Source of the DNA: Deltaproteobacteria bacterium
Lineage (GTDB): Bacteria > Myxococcota_A > Polyangia > Polyangiales > JADJMO01
DNA: 38,621 nucleotides
Direction: 5' to 3'
Assembly (NCBI GenBank): GCA_016182965.1
Contig: JACPFM010000076.1
Location: 1-38,621 of the forward strand
Numbering within the stretch: position 1 is the stretch's first letter; every line of letters starts with the position of its first letter. The notes beneath the pieces are model-generated. The model made no database searches. It was given only the letters and a program-made list of their open reading frames with translations, and was not told the DNA's origin. The translations under genes were made by a program, and so were the position numbers. Of the stretch, positions 1 through 8,505 are shown one piece after another.

Positions 1-1
1 C

Positions 2-706
2 ACCGACGGCGCGCGCGTGGACGTGGAAATGGAGTGCGACGCGCAGCGTGGTCACGGTGCCCGGTGGCTCTATCACTGGGCGCGCCTCTTCGGCGGCACC
101 CTGCGACGCGGTGACGAGTACGCGGACCTGAAGCCGGTGGTGTGCATCGTCTTCCTGGCCGCCAAGACCGAGCGCTTCCACGCCCGCTACTCGGTCCGCG
201 AAGAGCGCGACGGCTCGCTGCTCTCGCACGTGCTCGGCATTCACGTCATCGGCCTGCCGGCAGTCGAGCGCGCAGCGTCGGAGCACGAGCCAGCCGAGCT
301 GACGCGCTGGGCTCGCTTCCTTCGTCTCGACGCGGCGAGCGCGCTAGACTCCCTTGCGACCGAGTCCCCGATCATGGCCGAAGCGAAGCACGCCCTCGAG
401 CTCCTCTCCCTCGAGCCCTCCGCCCAGCGCATCGCCGAGATGCGTCGAGAGGCCGGGCTGCTGCGACGTCTCGATCGAGCCGAGCAGCGCGCCGAGGGAA
501 GGGAAGAGGGACGCGCGGAGGGCGACGCCGCCGCGCGTCGTGAACGCGCTGACGCGCTACGTGGCTCGATCGTGCGAGCGAGCGCCGTCTTCGGACTGAC
601 GCTCGACGACGCGCGGCGCGCGCAGCTCGAGTCGTCGGACGATCAGCAGCTCCAGACGCTGCTCGACGCGCTGCTCGCCACGGGGGGCTGGCCGAACGAC
701 GGGTGA
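2..706 (+). CDS. Rpn family (PD-(D/E)XK) nuclease/putative transposase, 5' end outside window
   Basis: Members of the Rpn family (recombination-promoting nuclease, PD-(D/E)XK fold) cut DNA and are often annotated as putative transposases. The visible part starts inside the nuclease core: VDVEME is followed by an aromatic-rich helix (WLYHWARLFGG), then the PVVCIVFL strand, all family hallmarks. The last third is a charged tail with RAEGREEGRAEG-like repeats that is typical of these proteins. The frame is open to base 2, so the start lies to the left; a GTG at 17 would be too far in. An oddity is that the usual ExQ of the core reads EME here, which may weaken catalysis. Pieces of the same tail recur near 6.2 kb and 13.1 kb. 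The family call is firm; activity is uncertain. Confidence 0.85.
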   Translation, partial: TDGARVDVEMECDAQRGHGARWLYHWARLFGGTLRRGDEYADLKPVVCIVFLAAKTERFHARYSVREERDGSLLSHVLGIHVIGLPAVERAASEHEPAELTRWARFLRLDAASALDSLATESPIMAEAKHALELLSLEPSAQRIAEMRREAGLLRRLDRAEQRAEGREEGRAEGDAAARRERADALRGSIVRASAVFGLTLDDARRAQLESSDDQQLQTLLDALLATGGWPNDG

Positions 707-782
707 TTGCAGCTTCATCCCGAGCAGCGTCCTTGCCGAGGTGGGGTGGGCGCCTGCCGCCACGCGCTCGATCGTCTCGGCG

Positions 783-2660
783 TCACTTCCCTCTCGACGG
801 GAACGACAACCCCAAGTCCGTCGCCGTCTTCAGCCCGAACCCGAAGAACCAATACGACCGCTCCGCCTGGATGTCGTATCCCCACCCGACCTGCACCACG
901 TCCCCGAAGAGCTGCACGATGGGTCCGAGCCCCAGCTGGATGGTCGTCGTGTCGACCGCCTTGCCGCCCTCGCGTTTCGGCATGGCCAGCGTCGCCGCGT
1001 GCAGGCCGATCCCGGGATTGAGGAAGTTGAAGAATCCGTGGAGGCCTCCGGCCTTCGCCTCTCCGGAGTCGCGCCAGAACCGGTAGTGGTACCCGATCGT
1101 CAGGGCCGGCGCGGCGACGAAGCGCGGCTCCATGCTGCCGTCCGCTCGCTCCGCACGGGCATGGGGCGTCACGAACAACAGCGCGGCGCTCACGTCGATG
1201 TGACTTCCGAGCCTGGTCACCCGCATCTTCGTCGTCGGCCCCTCGATCGACGTGCCGCCGTCGACGATGAGCGACGGCCGCACGAACAGCGTGTCGCCCT
1301 CCTGGCGGCCCGAGCGCATCAGCTCGATCGACGTGTCGGTGACGGCGGTGATCGGCCGATCGGCGAAGTCCGTCTTGCTCCAGGTAGCATCGGCGTCTCG
1401 GAGCCCGCGTTTTGCGCGCTCGAACAGCTCGTCGACGCGCTCCAACACGCCAGCGATCCGTGCAGCGGCGCCGAGCAGTTGTCGCTCCTCGTCGCCGACC
1501 TCCTTCGCGACCTGCTCGTAGGCGGCGTCGATGAACGCCTGCGCGTCCTTGCCAAGCGTGCGCAGATCAGCGCGCAGGCTCGGCGTCGCCTCGAGCTTCG
1601 CCTCGCAGGCGCGGATCGCCGGCGGCAACCGCGCGGCCAGTTCGGGAACGCCCGGCGTCGTCTCGACGACGTGCACGACGTCCTCGCACGCGTCCTTCAC
1701 CGCGACCACCTTGTCGGCGATGCCACGAACGTCCGCGAGCACCGCGAGCCCTTTGGGGCTCTTGGCGAGCTTCTTCTCGAGCGCGACGAGCCGATCGCGG
1801 AGCTTCGGCACGGCGGCGACGGCGGCGACGAGGTCCTTCACCTCTTTCAGCTCCGCCTCGACCAGCTCGCGCACCCTGGCGACGACGTCGCCGTTGCCCT
1901 GCAGCATCTTGTTCGTCGCGTCGGCGAGCCGCTTGGCCTCCTCGTATTGTGCGAGCACCTCCGGCGAGAGCTTCGGTGACATGCGATCGAAGGGCCGAAT
2001 GGGACCCTCGGCGCGCGTGTCGTAGTTGGGGACGTGGAGCGGCTCCGAGCGGGCTCCCGAGCCGAGCGTCGCCTCGACGCGCCAGCGCGCCATGCCGAGC
2101 TTGGTCAGCAGCGCGGCGGTGTCGCGCTTCACGCGATCGATCTCGGCGTGCAGGAACGGCATCACGCTCGCCTGCCCCTTCGCGTACGCGTCCTTGCAGG
2201 CGGCCTCCGGGTACGCCTTGCAGTAGTCGCGGATCTTGGTGAGGACGGTGCCCTCCTTCGTCCCGAGCTCGCTGACGCTCTTCTTGAACTCCGCATAGGG
2301 TGTCGTCGGCGAGAGCTTGGCCGCGAGCGTGTCCAGGACCGCCTGCTGCTCCTCGACGAGCCCGGTGAGGGCTTTGATGCGGGCGGTGGCAGCGGTGACC
2401 TTACCGGCGTCGACCGCGAGAGCGCTGCCGGCGGCGACCGTGATCTTGTCGGAGTGCATGCGGAGTCGGATCGTGCTGTCGACGTCGACCTCGGTGACTC
2501 CGTTCGGATCGATCTCGAGCTCGCGTCCGTCGCTCGTGATCTCGGTCGCGGTCACCGTGCCCTCGAGCGAGACCCCGCCGCCGTTCTTCGGGGTCTGGAC
2601 GCCGCCGCCGCACCCGGTGAGGGCGGCCAGGCCGAACACGTAGAGACGCCGGCCGGTCAT
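783..2660 (-). CDS. Large coiled-coil lipoprotein with beta-rich C-terminal domain, last gene of a five-gene operon
   Basis: The 625-residue product starts with a lipoprotein signal (lipobox ALTGC, Cys17). Residues about 60-420 are rich in Ala, Glu, Lys and Leu in heptad-like order and probably form long periplasmic coiled coils. The final 200 residues alternate polar and hydrophobic positions and contain NPGIGLHAATL, LGLGPIVQLFG and YWFFGFGL, which look like outer-membrane strands. The start overlaps the stop of the upstream gene as ATGA (2657-2660), so translation is probably coupled. I do not recognise a named family. A role as an envelope-spanning or outer-membrane component is inferred from the architecture. 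Confidence 0.8.
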   Translation of the reverse strand: MTGRRLYVFGLAALTGCGGGVQTPKNGGGVSLEGTVTATEITSDGRELEIDPNGVTEVDVDSTIRLRMHSDKITVAAGSALAVDAGKVTAATARIKALTGLVEEQQAVLDTLAAKLSPTTPYAEFKKSVSELGTKEGTVLTKIRDYCKAYPEAACKDAYAKGQASVMPFLHAEIDRVKRDTAALLTKLGMARWRVEATLGSGARSEPLHVPNYDTRAEGPIRPFDRMSPKLSPEVLAQYEEAKRLADATNKMLQGNGDVVARVRELVEAELKEVKDLVAAVAAVPKLRDRLVALEKKLAKSPKGLAVLADVRGIADKVVAVKDACEDVVHVVETTPGVPELAARLPPAIRACEAKLEATPSLRADLRTLGKDAQAFIDAAYEQVAKEVGDEERQLLGAAARIAGVLERVDELFERAKRGLRDADATWSKTDFADRPITAVTDTSIELMRSGRQEGDTLFVRPSLIVDGGTSIEGPTTKMRVTRLGSHIDVSAALLFVTPHARAERADGSMEPRFVAAPALTIGYHYRFWRDSGEAKAGGLHGFFNFLNPGIGLHAATLAMPKREGGKAVDTTTIQLGLGPIVQLFGDVVQVGWGYDIQAERSYWFFGFGLKTATDLGLSFPSRGK

Positions 2661-3025
2661 GACGCCGCCTCGGCGTGAACGAACGCCTGCTCGACCGCGA
2701 AGTCGTCGTCGACGTCTTCGGGACGAAGCTCCGCCACCACCCGCCAGTCCAGGGTGAGCGCGACGGCAGGTCGTCCCTCCGCGAGGTACGGCGCGAGGCA
2801 CGCGAAAGCAGCGCAATTCGCGAGCACGTCGGCATTCGCGACGCGGACCACCCGACGGGGCGAGTCGTTGACGTGGTTCTGTGCACGTGCGGCGAGCGCG
2901 GTCGCTCCGGGCGTGTCGCCGAACACGACGAACTTCACGCGACGAACGTCGGCGCGCACCTGAGCGAGCGCGGCGCACGCCTGGGGCGCCGTCTGGCCGG
3001 GCCCGCCGATAACCGCCTGTTCCAT
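2657..3025 (-). CDS. Hypothetical 122-residue soluble protein, operon member
   Basis: This small alpha/beta-looking protein has no signal peptide or membrane segment, so it is probably cytosolic. It has a strand-like segment VKFVVFGDTPGA, a helix rich in Ala and Asn, and an acidic end (EDVDDDF). The ATG at 3025 is chosen because an AGGAGCAGGA ribosome-binding site precedes it directly. The stop overlaps the next start by ATGA, tying it to the downstream coiled-coil lipoprotein. It is the only member of the operon with no membrane, export or catalytic signature. No family recognised. Confidence 0.75.
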   Translation of the reverse strand: MEQAVIGGPGQTAPQACAALAQVRADVRRVKFVVFGDTPGATALAARAQNHVNDSPRRVVRVANADVLANCAAFACLAPYLAEGRPAVALTLDWRVVAELRPEDVDDDFAVEQAFVHAEAAS

Positions 3026-3083
3026 TCCTGCTCCTGAGCCCCCACCGTTGTCCGCTCTCCGATCGACCTCTTCGCCGGATCCG

Positions 3084-3557
3084 TCACGGCGCCGCGCCGC
3101 CCTCCTTGTTCCCCGTGACGAAGAACACGCCCATCGCTGCCGAGACCAACCCCTGCAGGATCCCGAGCGGTCCCTCCGCCATGTGCAGCACGCCGATGCG
3201 CTCCTTCGGAGAACCACCGCCGATTTGCGCGGCGAGCACGATGAAGGCGAGCACGGTCGCGAGGTAGAACACCGAGATCCCGGTGGTCAGCCGGTAGAAG
3301 AACGAGCTCACCTTGCGCTTGGCAGCTTCCGCCGTCGGTGGCCTCAGCTCGTCGGAGGCGACGACCCCGACGACGAGGCCGACCGTCGGCACGACGGCGC
3401 TCGACAGCCAGTAGAGCGCCTCGTTGCCCGTCTCGCCGCGCAGCCGCGGATTGATCACCTGGTAAGTGATGATCAAGAACGACGGCAGCACGCCCAGGAG
3501 CCACGTTACGACGAGTTTCCGTTGCGCAGACTTCAAGGGGACGTGGACTTGAGACAT
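3084..3557 (-). CDS. Four-helix integral membrane protein, operon member
   Basis: The 157-residue protein has four predicted membrane helices, around residues 18-36, 47-67, 93-112 and 128-147, with short loops and a charged stretch (TAEAAKRKVSSFFYR) between helices 2 and 3. The start follows the stop-proximal region of its neighbour's operon order directly: only 6 bases separate it from the end of the upstream lipoprotein gene at 3564. It is probably the inner-membrane part of whatever the operon builds. No named family is recognised and no catalytic residues stand out. Confidence 0.8.
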   Translation of the reverse strand: MSQVHVPLKSAQRKLVVTWLLGVLPSFLIITYQVINPRLRGETGNEALYWLSSAVVPTVGLVVGVVASDELRPPTAEAAKRKVSSFFYRLTTGISVFYLATVLAFIVLAAQIGGGSPKERIGVLHMAEGPLGILQGLVSAAMGVFFVTGNKEGGAAP

Positions 3558-3563
3558 GGCTCT

Positions 3564-4298
3564 CTACTCTCCGACGAAGTGGCCCAGACCTGCTGCCACG
3601 AGGTGGTCGTGGACCGACAGTCCGTCGACGAGCTCCGGCGTCTCATCCGCGTTGGCTTGCTCGTAGACGTACGCATACCCGTGCACGTGGTGATCGGCCG
3701 TGAACGGCTTGCCCTTGAGATCGCTCGGGAACATCTTGAGCCCGCCGCTCGACCACGCCTCGGCTGTCTCCCGTTCGACGGGCGGGCTCACGCCGCCGAG
3801 ATCCTTGGTCACGATGAACGCGAATACGCGGAACCGACCGGGCGCGATGTGGATCGTCGCGAGCACGCGTTCCCACCACTTGTCGGGCTCGGGGAACGCC
3901 GGCGACCACCGCTTCGACGCGGGTTGCTTTGGCTTGCCGGTAGCTTCGATTTGCTCCAAGCGCGTCGCGACGACAAACCCCTCGGGGTAGTAATACCAGC
4001 CGAGCTGCTCGTATTTGGCACGCTTCAGGTACTTCGCGAGCTCGCCCGCAACGCCGTCGAGCGTCGCGCCGCCAACGCTCGTGAGGATGATGGTGCCACT
4101 GGCCTTCGGCGGCGGAGCAGGGAAGCTGAATTGCCCCACGTGCGCCGAGGTCGACGCGGTGGAGGTAGGAGAGATCAGCGCGTTGCCGCCAGGACCGCCG
4201 TAACCAACCGGCGAAGCGCCCCCGATGCGACATGCGCTGCTCCCGCTCAGTGCCGAGCCGGCCAGCGCTACAACGATGACGACGTCATATCGCCTCAT
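3564..4298 (-). CDS. Probable lipoprotein of unknown function, operon member
   Basis: The 244-residue product begins with two arginines and a hydrophobic stretch ending in a Ser/Ala-rich segment before Cys23. This is a plausible but imperfect lipobox (SSAC). The mature part holds a strand-rich domain with a run of aromatics (LGWYYYPEGFVVATRL) and a second segment, FRVFAFIVTKDLGG, suggestive of one compact periplasmic domain. The ATG at 4298 overlaps the TGA of the transglutaminase-like gene (ATGA, 4295-4298), so the two are probably translationally coupled. No family recognised; periplasmic or outer-membrane location is inferred. Confidence 0.78.
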   Translation of the reverse strand: MRRYDVVIVVALAGSALSGSSACRIGGASPVGYGGPGGNALISPTSTASTSAHVGQFSFPAPPPKASGTIILTSVGGATLDGVAGELAKYLKRAKYEQLGWYYYPEGFVVATRLEQIEATGKPKQPASKRWSPAFPEPDKWWERVLATIHIAPGRFRVFAFIVTKDLGGVSPPVERETAEAWSSGGLKMFPSDLKGKPFTADHHVHGYAYVYEQANADETPELVDGLSVHDHLVAAGLGHFVGE

Positions 4299-5869
4299 GA
4301 TCGAGCCGAGCCCCCTTTCTTCCAATTCGCGTCGAACACCTGCCGCACGTGCCTCACCGCCGCGTCGAACCGCCGGCGGTACTGCCGCGCGTACTCCTCC
4401 TCCGCCCCCGGCACGTCCCGATACAGCCGGTGCTTGTCCTCACGCGCGCTGCCGTCGACCGCGATCTCGTTGTGGTGCGGCAGCGCGCCCCGCTTGAAGA
4501 AGTCGATCTCCGAGCGCCGCGCGGCCGGGATGTGGGTCATCCCCTCGATCACCCAACCGACGCCCCCGCCCTGCGTGTCGTCGTTCTGCGCGTAACGACC
4601 CGAGATGATCTTGCCGTTCCACGGCGCCGAGCGATCACCGCGGTCCTTGCTCCACAGCGCGGCGTTCCCCGAGAACCGCTCGAACGCGAAGCTCCCGGTC
4701 GAGTAGTTCGGCTCTTCGGTGAAGATCTCGTCGAGGCGGTCGGGCTCGTACAGATGCAGCGCCGCGTCGCGGCCGGCGAAGTGCGCGTACGACGAGTGGG
4801 CGTAGAAGTCCGCGATGCCGTGGGCCGCGCGCGCGAACGCGTCGAGGTCCTTCGACTCGTTGAAGCGCGCGAGCCTCTGGCCGACCACCCGCCAGCCCTC
4901 GTCGATGTAGCCGTTGTCGAAGTGATCGACCGGATCGTAGTTTCCATAATCGCGATCGACCGCGTCGACGATGGGGCCGATGCCGGCGAACGCGGGCTTG
5001 AAGTAGCGGTTGAGCGCGTCGAGCACCCAGGCGTCGGGGGAGCCACGCAGGTGCGCGAGGGCCTGCGTGATGATGTCGCGGTGGACCTCGCCCAGGAACT
5101 TGGGCGAGAACTTCGTCCACTGCTTTCGCAGCGCGAGGTGATCGGCGAAATCGACGGTGGGGACGAGCGGGTGCTCGATCGCCCACAGGTGACTGTCGTT
5201 GAAGACGAAGTAGGGGATGTACTCGATGCTGGTGTGCGGGGGCGGCTCGGCCGGCTTGTCCTTCTTCGCCTCGATCTCGCCCATCGGATTGAACGGCTCG
5301 ACGACCGTCCACGATCCGGGCTCGGTCTTGTAGACCACCCACACGTGATCGCGTTCCTGGATCGACGCGGGCTTCCCCGGCTCCGCGATCGTGCTCCGGA
5401 CCTTGCCGACCACGACCCGGAGGTTGTATCCGCTGACGCCGGCGGCGAGCGCGAGCGACGCAAGCAACAGCGCGCGGTCTTCGCAGTCGCCGACACCGAG
5501 CGCGATGGTCTCGTCGGGGAAGAGCCACGGATCTTCGCCCGGCCCCTTCTCGTAGGCGACGTGGCTGCCGACGAACGCCGCGAGCACGTCGATGCGGTGG
5601 TCGAATGAGCCGGGATCACGCGACCAGAAACGTTCGAGGCTCGCGCCCGGGAGCCGCTCGACGAACGCGGGCAGCTTCTCGCGGAGCACGCGCCGCATGA
5701 TCTCGTTGCGCTCGGTGACCAGGAACTCCCGGACATCGACGTCGTAGTCGACCCGGCGACTGCCGGCGGCGACGCTGCGCGACGACGGCACGATGCAGCG
5801 GTGCACGATGCGATCACCGCCCCAGTTCCAGCCAGACCAGCGAACGACGTGGGAGCCCGTCAGGCACAT
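4295..5869 (-). CDS. Transglutaminase-like protein fused to an HxxxDxxxH helical domain, first gene of operon
   Basis: The 524-residue protein has a transglutaminase-like cysteine protease fold in its first half: GVGDCEDRALLLASLALAAG gives nucleophile Cys129, DHVWVVY gives His175, and WTVVEP places Glu191 where the third catalytic residue (usually Asp) sits. The second half is helical and contains HGIADFYAHSSYAHF (His350, Asp354, His358, His363), which resembles the metal-binding HxxxDFxxHS signature of Het-C and zinc phospholipase C-type domains. The ATG at 5869 is preceded by GGAGG; no clear signal peptide follows. Being first in the operon, it probably modifies or cleaves the partners encoded downstream. 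The transglutaminase-like call is firm; the metal domain is an inference from the motif. Confidence 0.82.
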   Translation of the reverse strand: MCLTGSHVVRWSGWNWGGDRIVHRCIVPSSRSVAAGSRRVDYDVDVREFLVTERNEIMRRVLREKLPAFVERLPGASLERFWSRDPGSFDHRIDVLAAFVGSHVAYEKGPGEDPWLFPDETIALGVGDCEDRALLLASLALAAGVSGYNLRVVVGKVRSTIAEPGKPASIQERDHVWVVYKTEPGSWTVVEPFNPMGEIEAKKDKPAEPPPHTSIEYIPYFVFNDSHLWAIEHPLVPTVDFADHLALRKQWTKFSPKFLGEVHRDIITQALAHLRGSPDAWVLDALNRYFKPAFAGIGPIVDAVDRDYGNYDPVDHFDNGYIDEGWRVVGQRLARFNESKDLDAFARAAHGIADFYAHSSYAHFAGRDAALHLYEPDRLDEIFTEEPNYSTGSFAFERFSGNAALWSKDRGDRSAPWNGKIISGRYAQNDDTQGGGVGWVIEGMTHIPAARRSEIDFFKRGALPHHNEIAVDGSAREDKHRLYRDVPGAEEEYARQYRRRFDAAVRHVRQVFDANWKKGGSARS

Positions 5870-6154
5870 CTCGTGTTCCTCCTTCGGCCTCGCACGCAGC
5901 GCGTTGGCGAGCGCCCTCGACCGTACGAGCCGAGCATGTCGGCCCCGGCCTGCGCAAGCCAATTGACGAGCCACCGCCAGCACATGGCAGCTGCGACACA
6001 ACTTGTCGCGACAAGACGTGCGGACAAAAATCGAGACTTCGCTGGGCCGCTGCTCGAACGCGGCTCGGTAGGCGGACCCCGGATAACGCGGCGCAAGCGA
6101 GATCCCATGTGTGCGGGCGTTGTGCCCGAGCAACGGTCGGCGTGCTGTCGGCCT
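5870..6154 (+). other. Intergenic stretch without recognisable gene
   Basis: With the adjoining Rpn fragment this makes a 361-base gap. The only sites I can name are the ribosome-binding site of the transglutaminase-like gene at its left edge and an AT-richer patch around 5985-6035 (GACACAACTTGTCGCGACAA), which could hold the operon promoter. No conserved protein in any frame. Confidence 0.4.
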
Positions 6155-6228
6155 CGATCTCCTCCTTCCCGAGCCTTCCGCCGAGCGCATCGCCGAGATG
6201 CGGGAAGGCTCGCGCGGAGGGTGACGCC
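6155..6228 (+). pseudogene. Fragment of an Rpn nuclease C-terminal tail
   Basis: The stretch matches bases of the Rpn gene tail at about 403-535 and the copy at about 13080-13195: CCCGAGCC, CATCGCCGAGATGCG and CGCGCGGAGGG recur in the same order. About 80 bases between AGATGCGGGAA and the GCGGAGGGTGACGCC block are missing, so the frame is broken. It ends 2 bases before the stop codon of the neighbouring outer-membrane protein gene. It is a fossil and no product is expected. Confidence 0.65.
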
Positions 6229-6230
6229 AA

Positions 6231-6956
6231 CTACCAGACGCCGATGACGAGCCGCGCCTCGACCTGGTCGGCGCCGCCCGGGCGATCGCCGCGACGGATC
6301 TCTCCTTGGAGACCGACGTACTGAAGCACGCCCTGACGCGAGAGCCGATAGGCCAGTGTGCCGAAGAGAGCCCAATGTCGGCGCGGGCCCGCCCAGTCGT
6401 CGCTGCCACGGGCGACGCCGCCCTCGAGGAAGACCTGATCGCGACGCAGTCCTCCTGCGAGGAAGTACTCGACGACTCCGGCCGGAATGTTCGGGTGGGT
6501 CTTGCGAACCAGCTTGCGCGACGTATCACCGACGAGCCGCACGCCGGGTACGACGAACAGCTCCGTCGTCTCGTCGAAAGGCGCGAGGACGCGCACCGCA
6601 AGGTCGATCTCGTAGGCGAGCCAGGCCTTGTCGTCGTTGGTGACGTTCGAATGGGACAGCGCCCCGAACCCCAAGCCGAAGGAGCACCAGTCCTGGAGGA
6701 TCAAGCCGGTGGTCTGACCGGTGAGGTTCTTCGCGCGGACCAACTCGACGAGTGAGAGGTTGAACCGGAACCTCGGCCCCACGGCGGTCGCGGTGGAGTC
6801 GCCTTCCGTCGCGCGCACATACGAGCCTTCGACGCCGAACTGCGCGGCGTACGCGCGACGCAGCTCCAAGGGGTGCAACGCATCCGGGGCAGCGTGTGAA
6901 GTCGGCGCGAGGAGGCATGCCGCGGCGAACGCACCCGCGGCGACGGATCGGAGCAT
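6231..6956 (-). CDS. Exported protein, predicted outer-membrane beta-barrel
   Basis: The 241-residue protein begins with a classical signal peptide (MLRSVAAGAFAAACLLAP, cut after SHA). The rest alternates polar and hydrophobic residues in strand-like blocks, for example FGVEGSYVRA, CSFGLGFGALS and YVGLQGEIRRG, and ends in VEARLVIGVW with a terminal aromatic residue, as barrel proteins do. It lies upstream of the transglutaminase operon on the same strand but is separated by 361 bases and an Rpn fragment, so it is probably transcribed separately. No named family recognised. Confidence 0.75.
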   Translation of the reverse strand: MLRSVAAGAFAAACLLAPTSHAAPDALHPLELRRAYAAQFGVEGSYVRATEGDSTATAVGPRFRFNLSLVELVRAKNLTGQTTGLILQDWCSFGLGFGALSHSNVTNDDKAWLAYEIDLAVRVLAPFDETTELFVVPGVRLVGDTSRKLVRKTHPNIPAGVVEYFLAGGLRRDQVFLEGGVARGSDDWAGPRRHWALFGTLAYRLSRQGVLQYVGLQGEIRRGDRPGGADQVEARLVIGVW

Positions 6957-7269
6957 GGGGGGCTTCTACGGCCGTGGTCGATCGCCACGACAGATCGGCG
7001 GGTGCCAACCATGACCAAAATCATTCCCCGCGGGCTCCGGGCCGGTCGCGCCGCGCCCCGACGGGAGTTGCGCAGACGGGACGTTCGGAGCGGCCAGCGA
7101 GCGGCGCGTCAGTCGGTCACCACTCATCGAGGCGAGCGTCGTAATCCCAGCCGAGACGAGCCTGCCGGGCGCACGGGCGCTCTACGCCAAATTATCCAAA
7201 GTCCTCCGTTAGCAGCAGACGTCGCGCCAGGCCGAAGCGCGGGCCGGGTGCACGGCATCACTACGGGTC
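6957..7269 (+). other. Divergent intergenic region, no gene seen
   Basis: This 313-base stretch separates the leftward barrel-protein gene from the rightward kinase pair and must carry promoters for both. A short AT-richer segment at 7187-7202 (CCAAATTATCCAAAG) stands out from the GC-rich surroundings. I see no clear -35/-10 pair, operator or RNA gene. Confidence 0.4.
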
Positions 7270-8505
7270 ATGGCCGGACGAAGGCGCGTGCGGCACCGGT
7301 CCGCAGACCTCGGCGGGGAGCGGGCGGCCACCAGCGGCCCCGCAACGGGCAGCCGCGACCCCGTTGCCACGTCGCGAGATCTCCTCGATGGCCTCGAAGC
7401 CTTGCCGGACGCGATCCTGGTCGTCGACGGCGCCGGCCGCATCCTCATGGGCAACGGCGAGGCCGGCCGGGTGTTCCGACGCGAGCCGCGCTCGCTCTCC
7501 GGCGAGTCGATCGAGGCGTTCGTGCCCGAGCGCCTCCGCGCGATGCACGCCGCGGCGCGTGGGTTCTACGCGGCCGCCCCGAAGGTGAGGCCGATGGCGG
7601 CGCCGGCGCTCAATCTCGTCGCGTTGCGCAGCGACGGCACCGAGTTCCCGGCCGAGATCAGCCTCAACCCCGTCGAGACGGACCAGGGGGTCTGGACGAT
7701 CGCCGAGATCCGCGACCTGACCGATCGCCGGCATGCTGGAGAGCAGACTTGCGTCGAGCCCGCCGACGGCGACACCCGTTCGCGGGATCAGTTCCTCGAG
7801 GCCGCCTCGCACGAGCTGCGCACGCCCTTGGCCGCCCTCCAACTCCAGCTCGAGCTCCTCCAGCGGACGCTGCGGCGGGTCGGCGCGTCCCCCATGCACC
7901 CTGCGATTGGCGACGCCGTCGCGCGCGCCATCCGCTACGCCAACCGGACGCGCGACCTCGCAGTCGGGCTCCTCGACGTCGCGAGGCTCGCGAGGCGCGC
8001 TCTCGAGCTCGAGCTCGAGCCGGTCGATCTCGCGGCCGTCCTCCGTGAGACGCGCGACGAGCTCGCCGCGGCGGCCGCGGAGGCCGGATCGGAGCTATCC
8101 GTCGGCGGCGCGGCGACCCTCACTGGATGGTGGGACCGCGCGCGCATTCGCCAGCTGCTCTTCCATCTCGCCGAGAACGCGATCAAGTTCGGCGGCGGTC
8201 ATCCGGTGCGCCTCGAGGTCTGGCGGGAAGGTGATCGCGCGCGCCTGAGCGTGGTCGACGGTGGGATCGGCATCGCCGCCGCCGACCTCCACCGGATCTT
8301 CGGGAAATACGAGCGCGCGGTGCCCTCCGGCCGCTATCCCGGATTCGGGGTGGGCCTGTTCGTCGTGCGGTGCGTCGCGGAGGCGCACGGCGGGACCGTC
8401 GCGGTCGTCAGCACGACCGGTCGAGGCTCCCGCTTCGACGTCGAGCTGCCGCTGCGGCCCGCGGCCCGCGGCGGGCAGGCGCCGCGGATGGAGGAGGGGG
8501 CATGA
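7270..8505 (+). CDS. Soluble PAS-domain sensor histidine kinase
   Basis: The 411-residue protein should autophosphorylate on a histidine in response to a signal and pass the phosphate to a response regulator. A PAS domain spans about residues 38-155 (DAILVVDGAGRILMGN ... EIRDLTDRR). The DHp helix carries the H-box FLEAASHELRTPL with His181. The ATPase domain shows the N-box with Asn303, the G1 box DGGIGI (Asp330) and G2 box GFGVGLFV (358-365). No membrane helix is present, so it is cytosolic. The start has no strong ribosome-binding site; ATG 7270 is the first that covers the PAS domain. Its stop overlaps the next kinase start as ATGA. No regulator gene is adjacent. Confidence 0.9.
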   Translation: MAGRRRVRHRSADLGGERAATSGPATGSRDPVATSRDLLDGLEALPDAILVVDGAGRILMGNGEAGRVFRREPRSLSGESIEAFVPERLRAMHAAARGFYAAAPKVRPMAAPALNLVALRSDGTEFPAEISLNPVETDQGVWTIAEIRDLTDRRHAGEQTCVEPADGDTRSRDQFLEAASHELRTPLAALQLQLELLQRTLRRVGASPMHPAIGDAVARAIRYANRTRDLAVGLLDVARLARRALELELEPVDLAAVLRETRDELAAAAAEAGSELSVGGAATLTGWWDRARIRQLLFHLAENAIKFGGGHPVRLEVWREGDRARLSVVDGGIGIAAADLHRIFGKYERAVPSGRYPGFGVGLFVVRCVAEAHGGTVAVVSTTGRGSRFDVELPLRPAARGGQAPRMEEGA

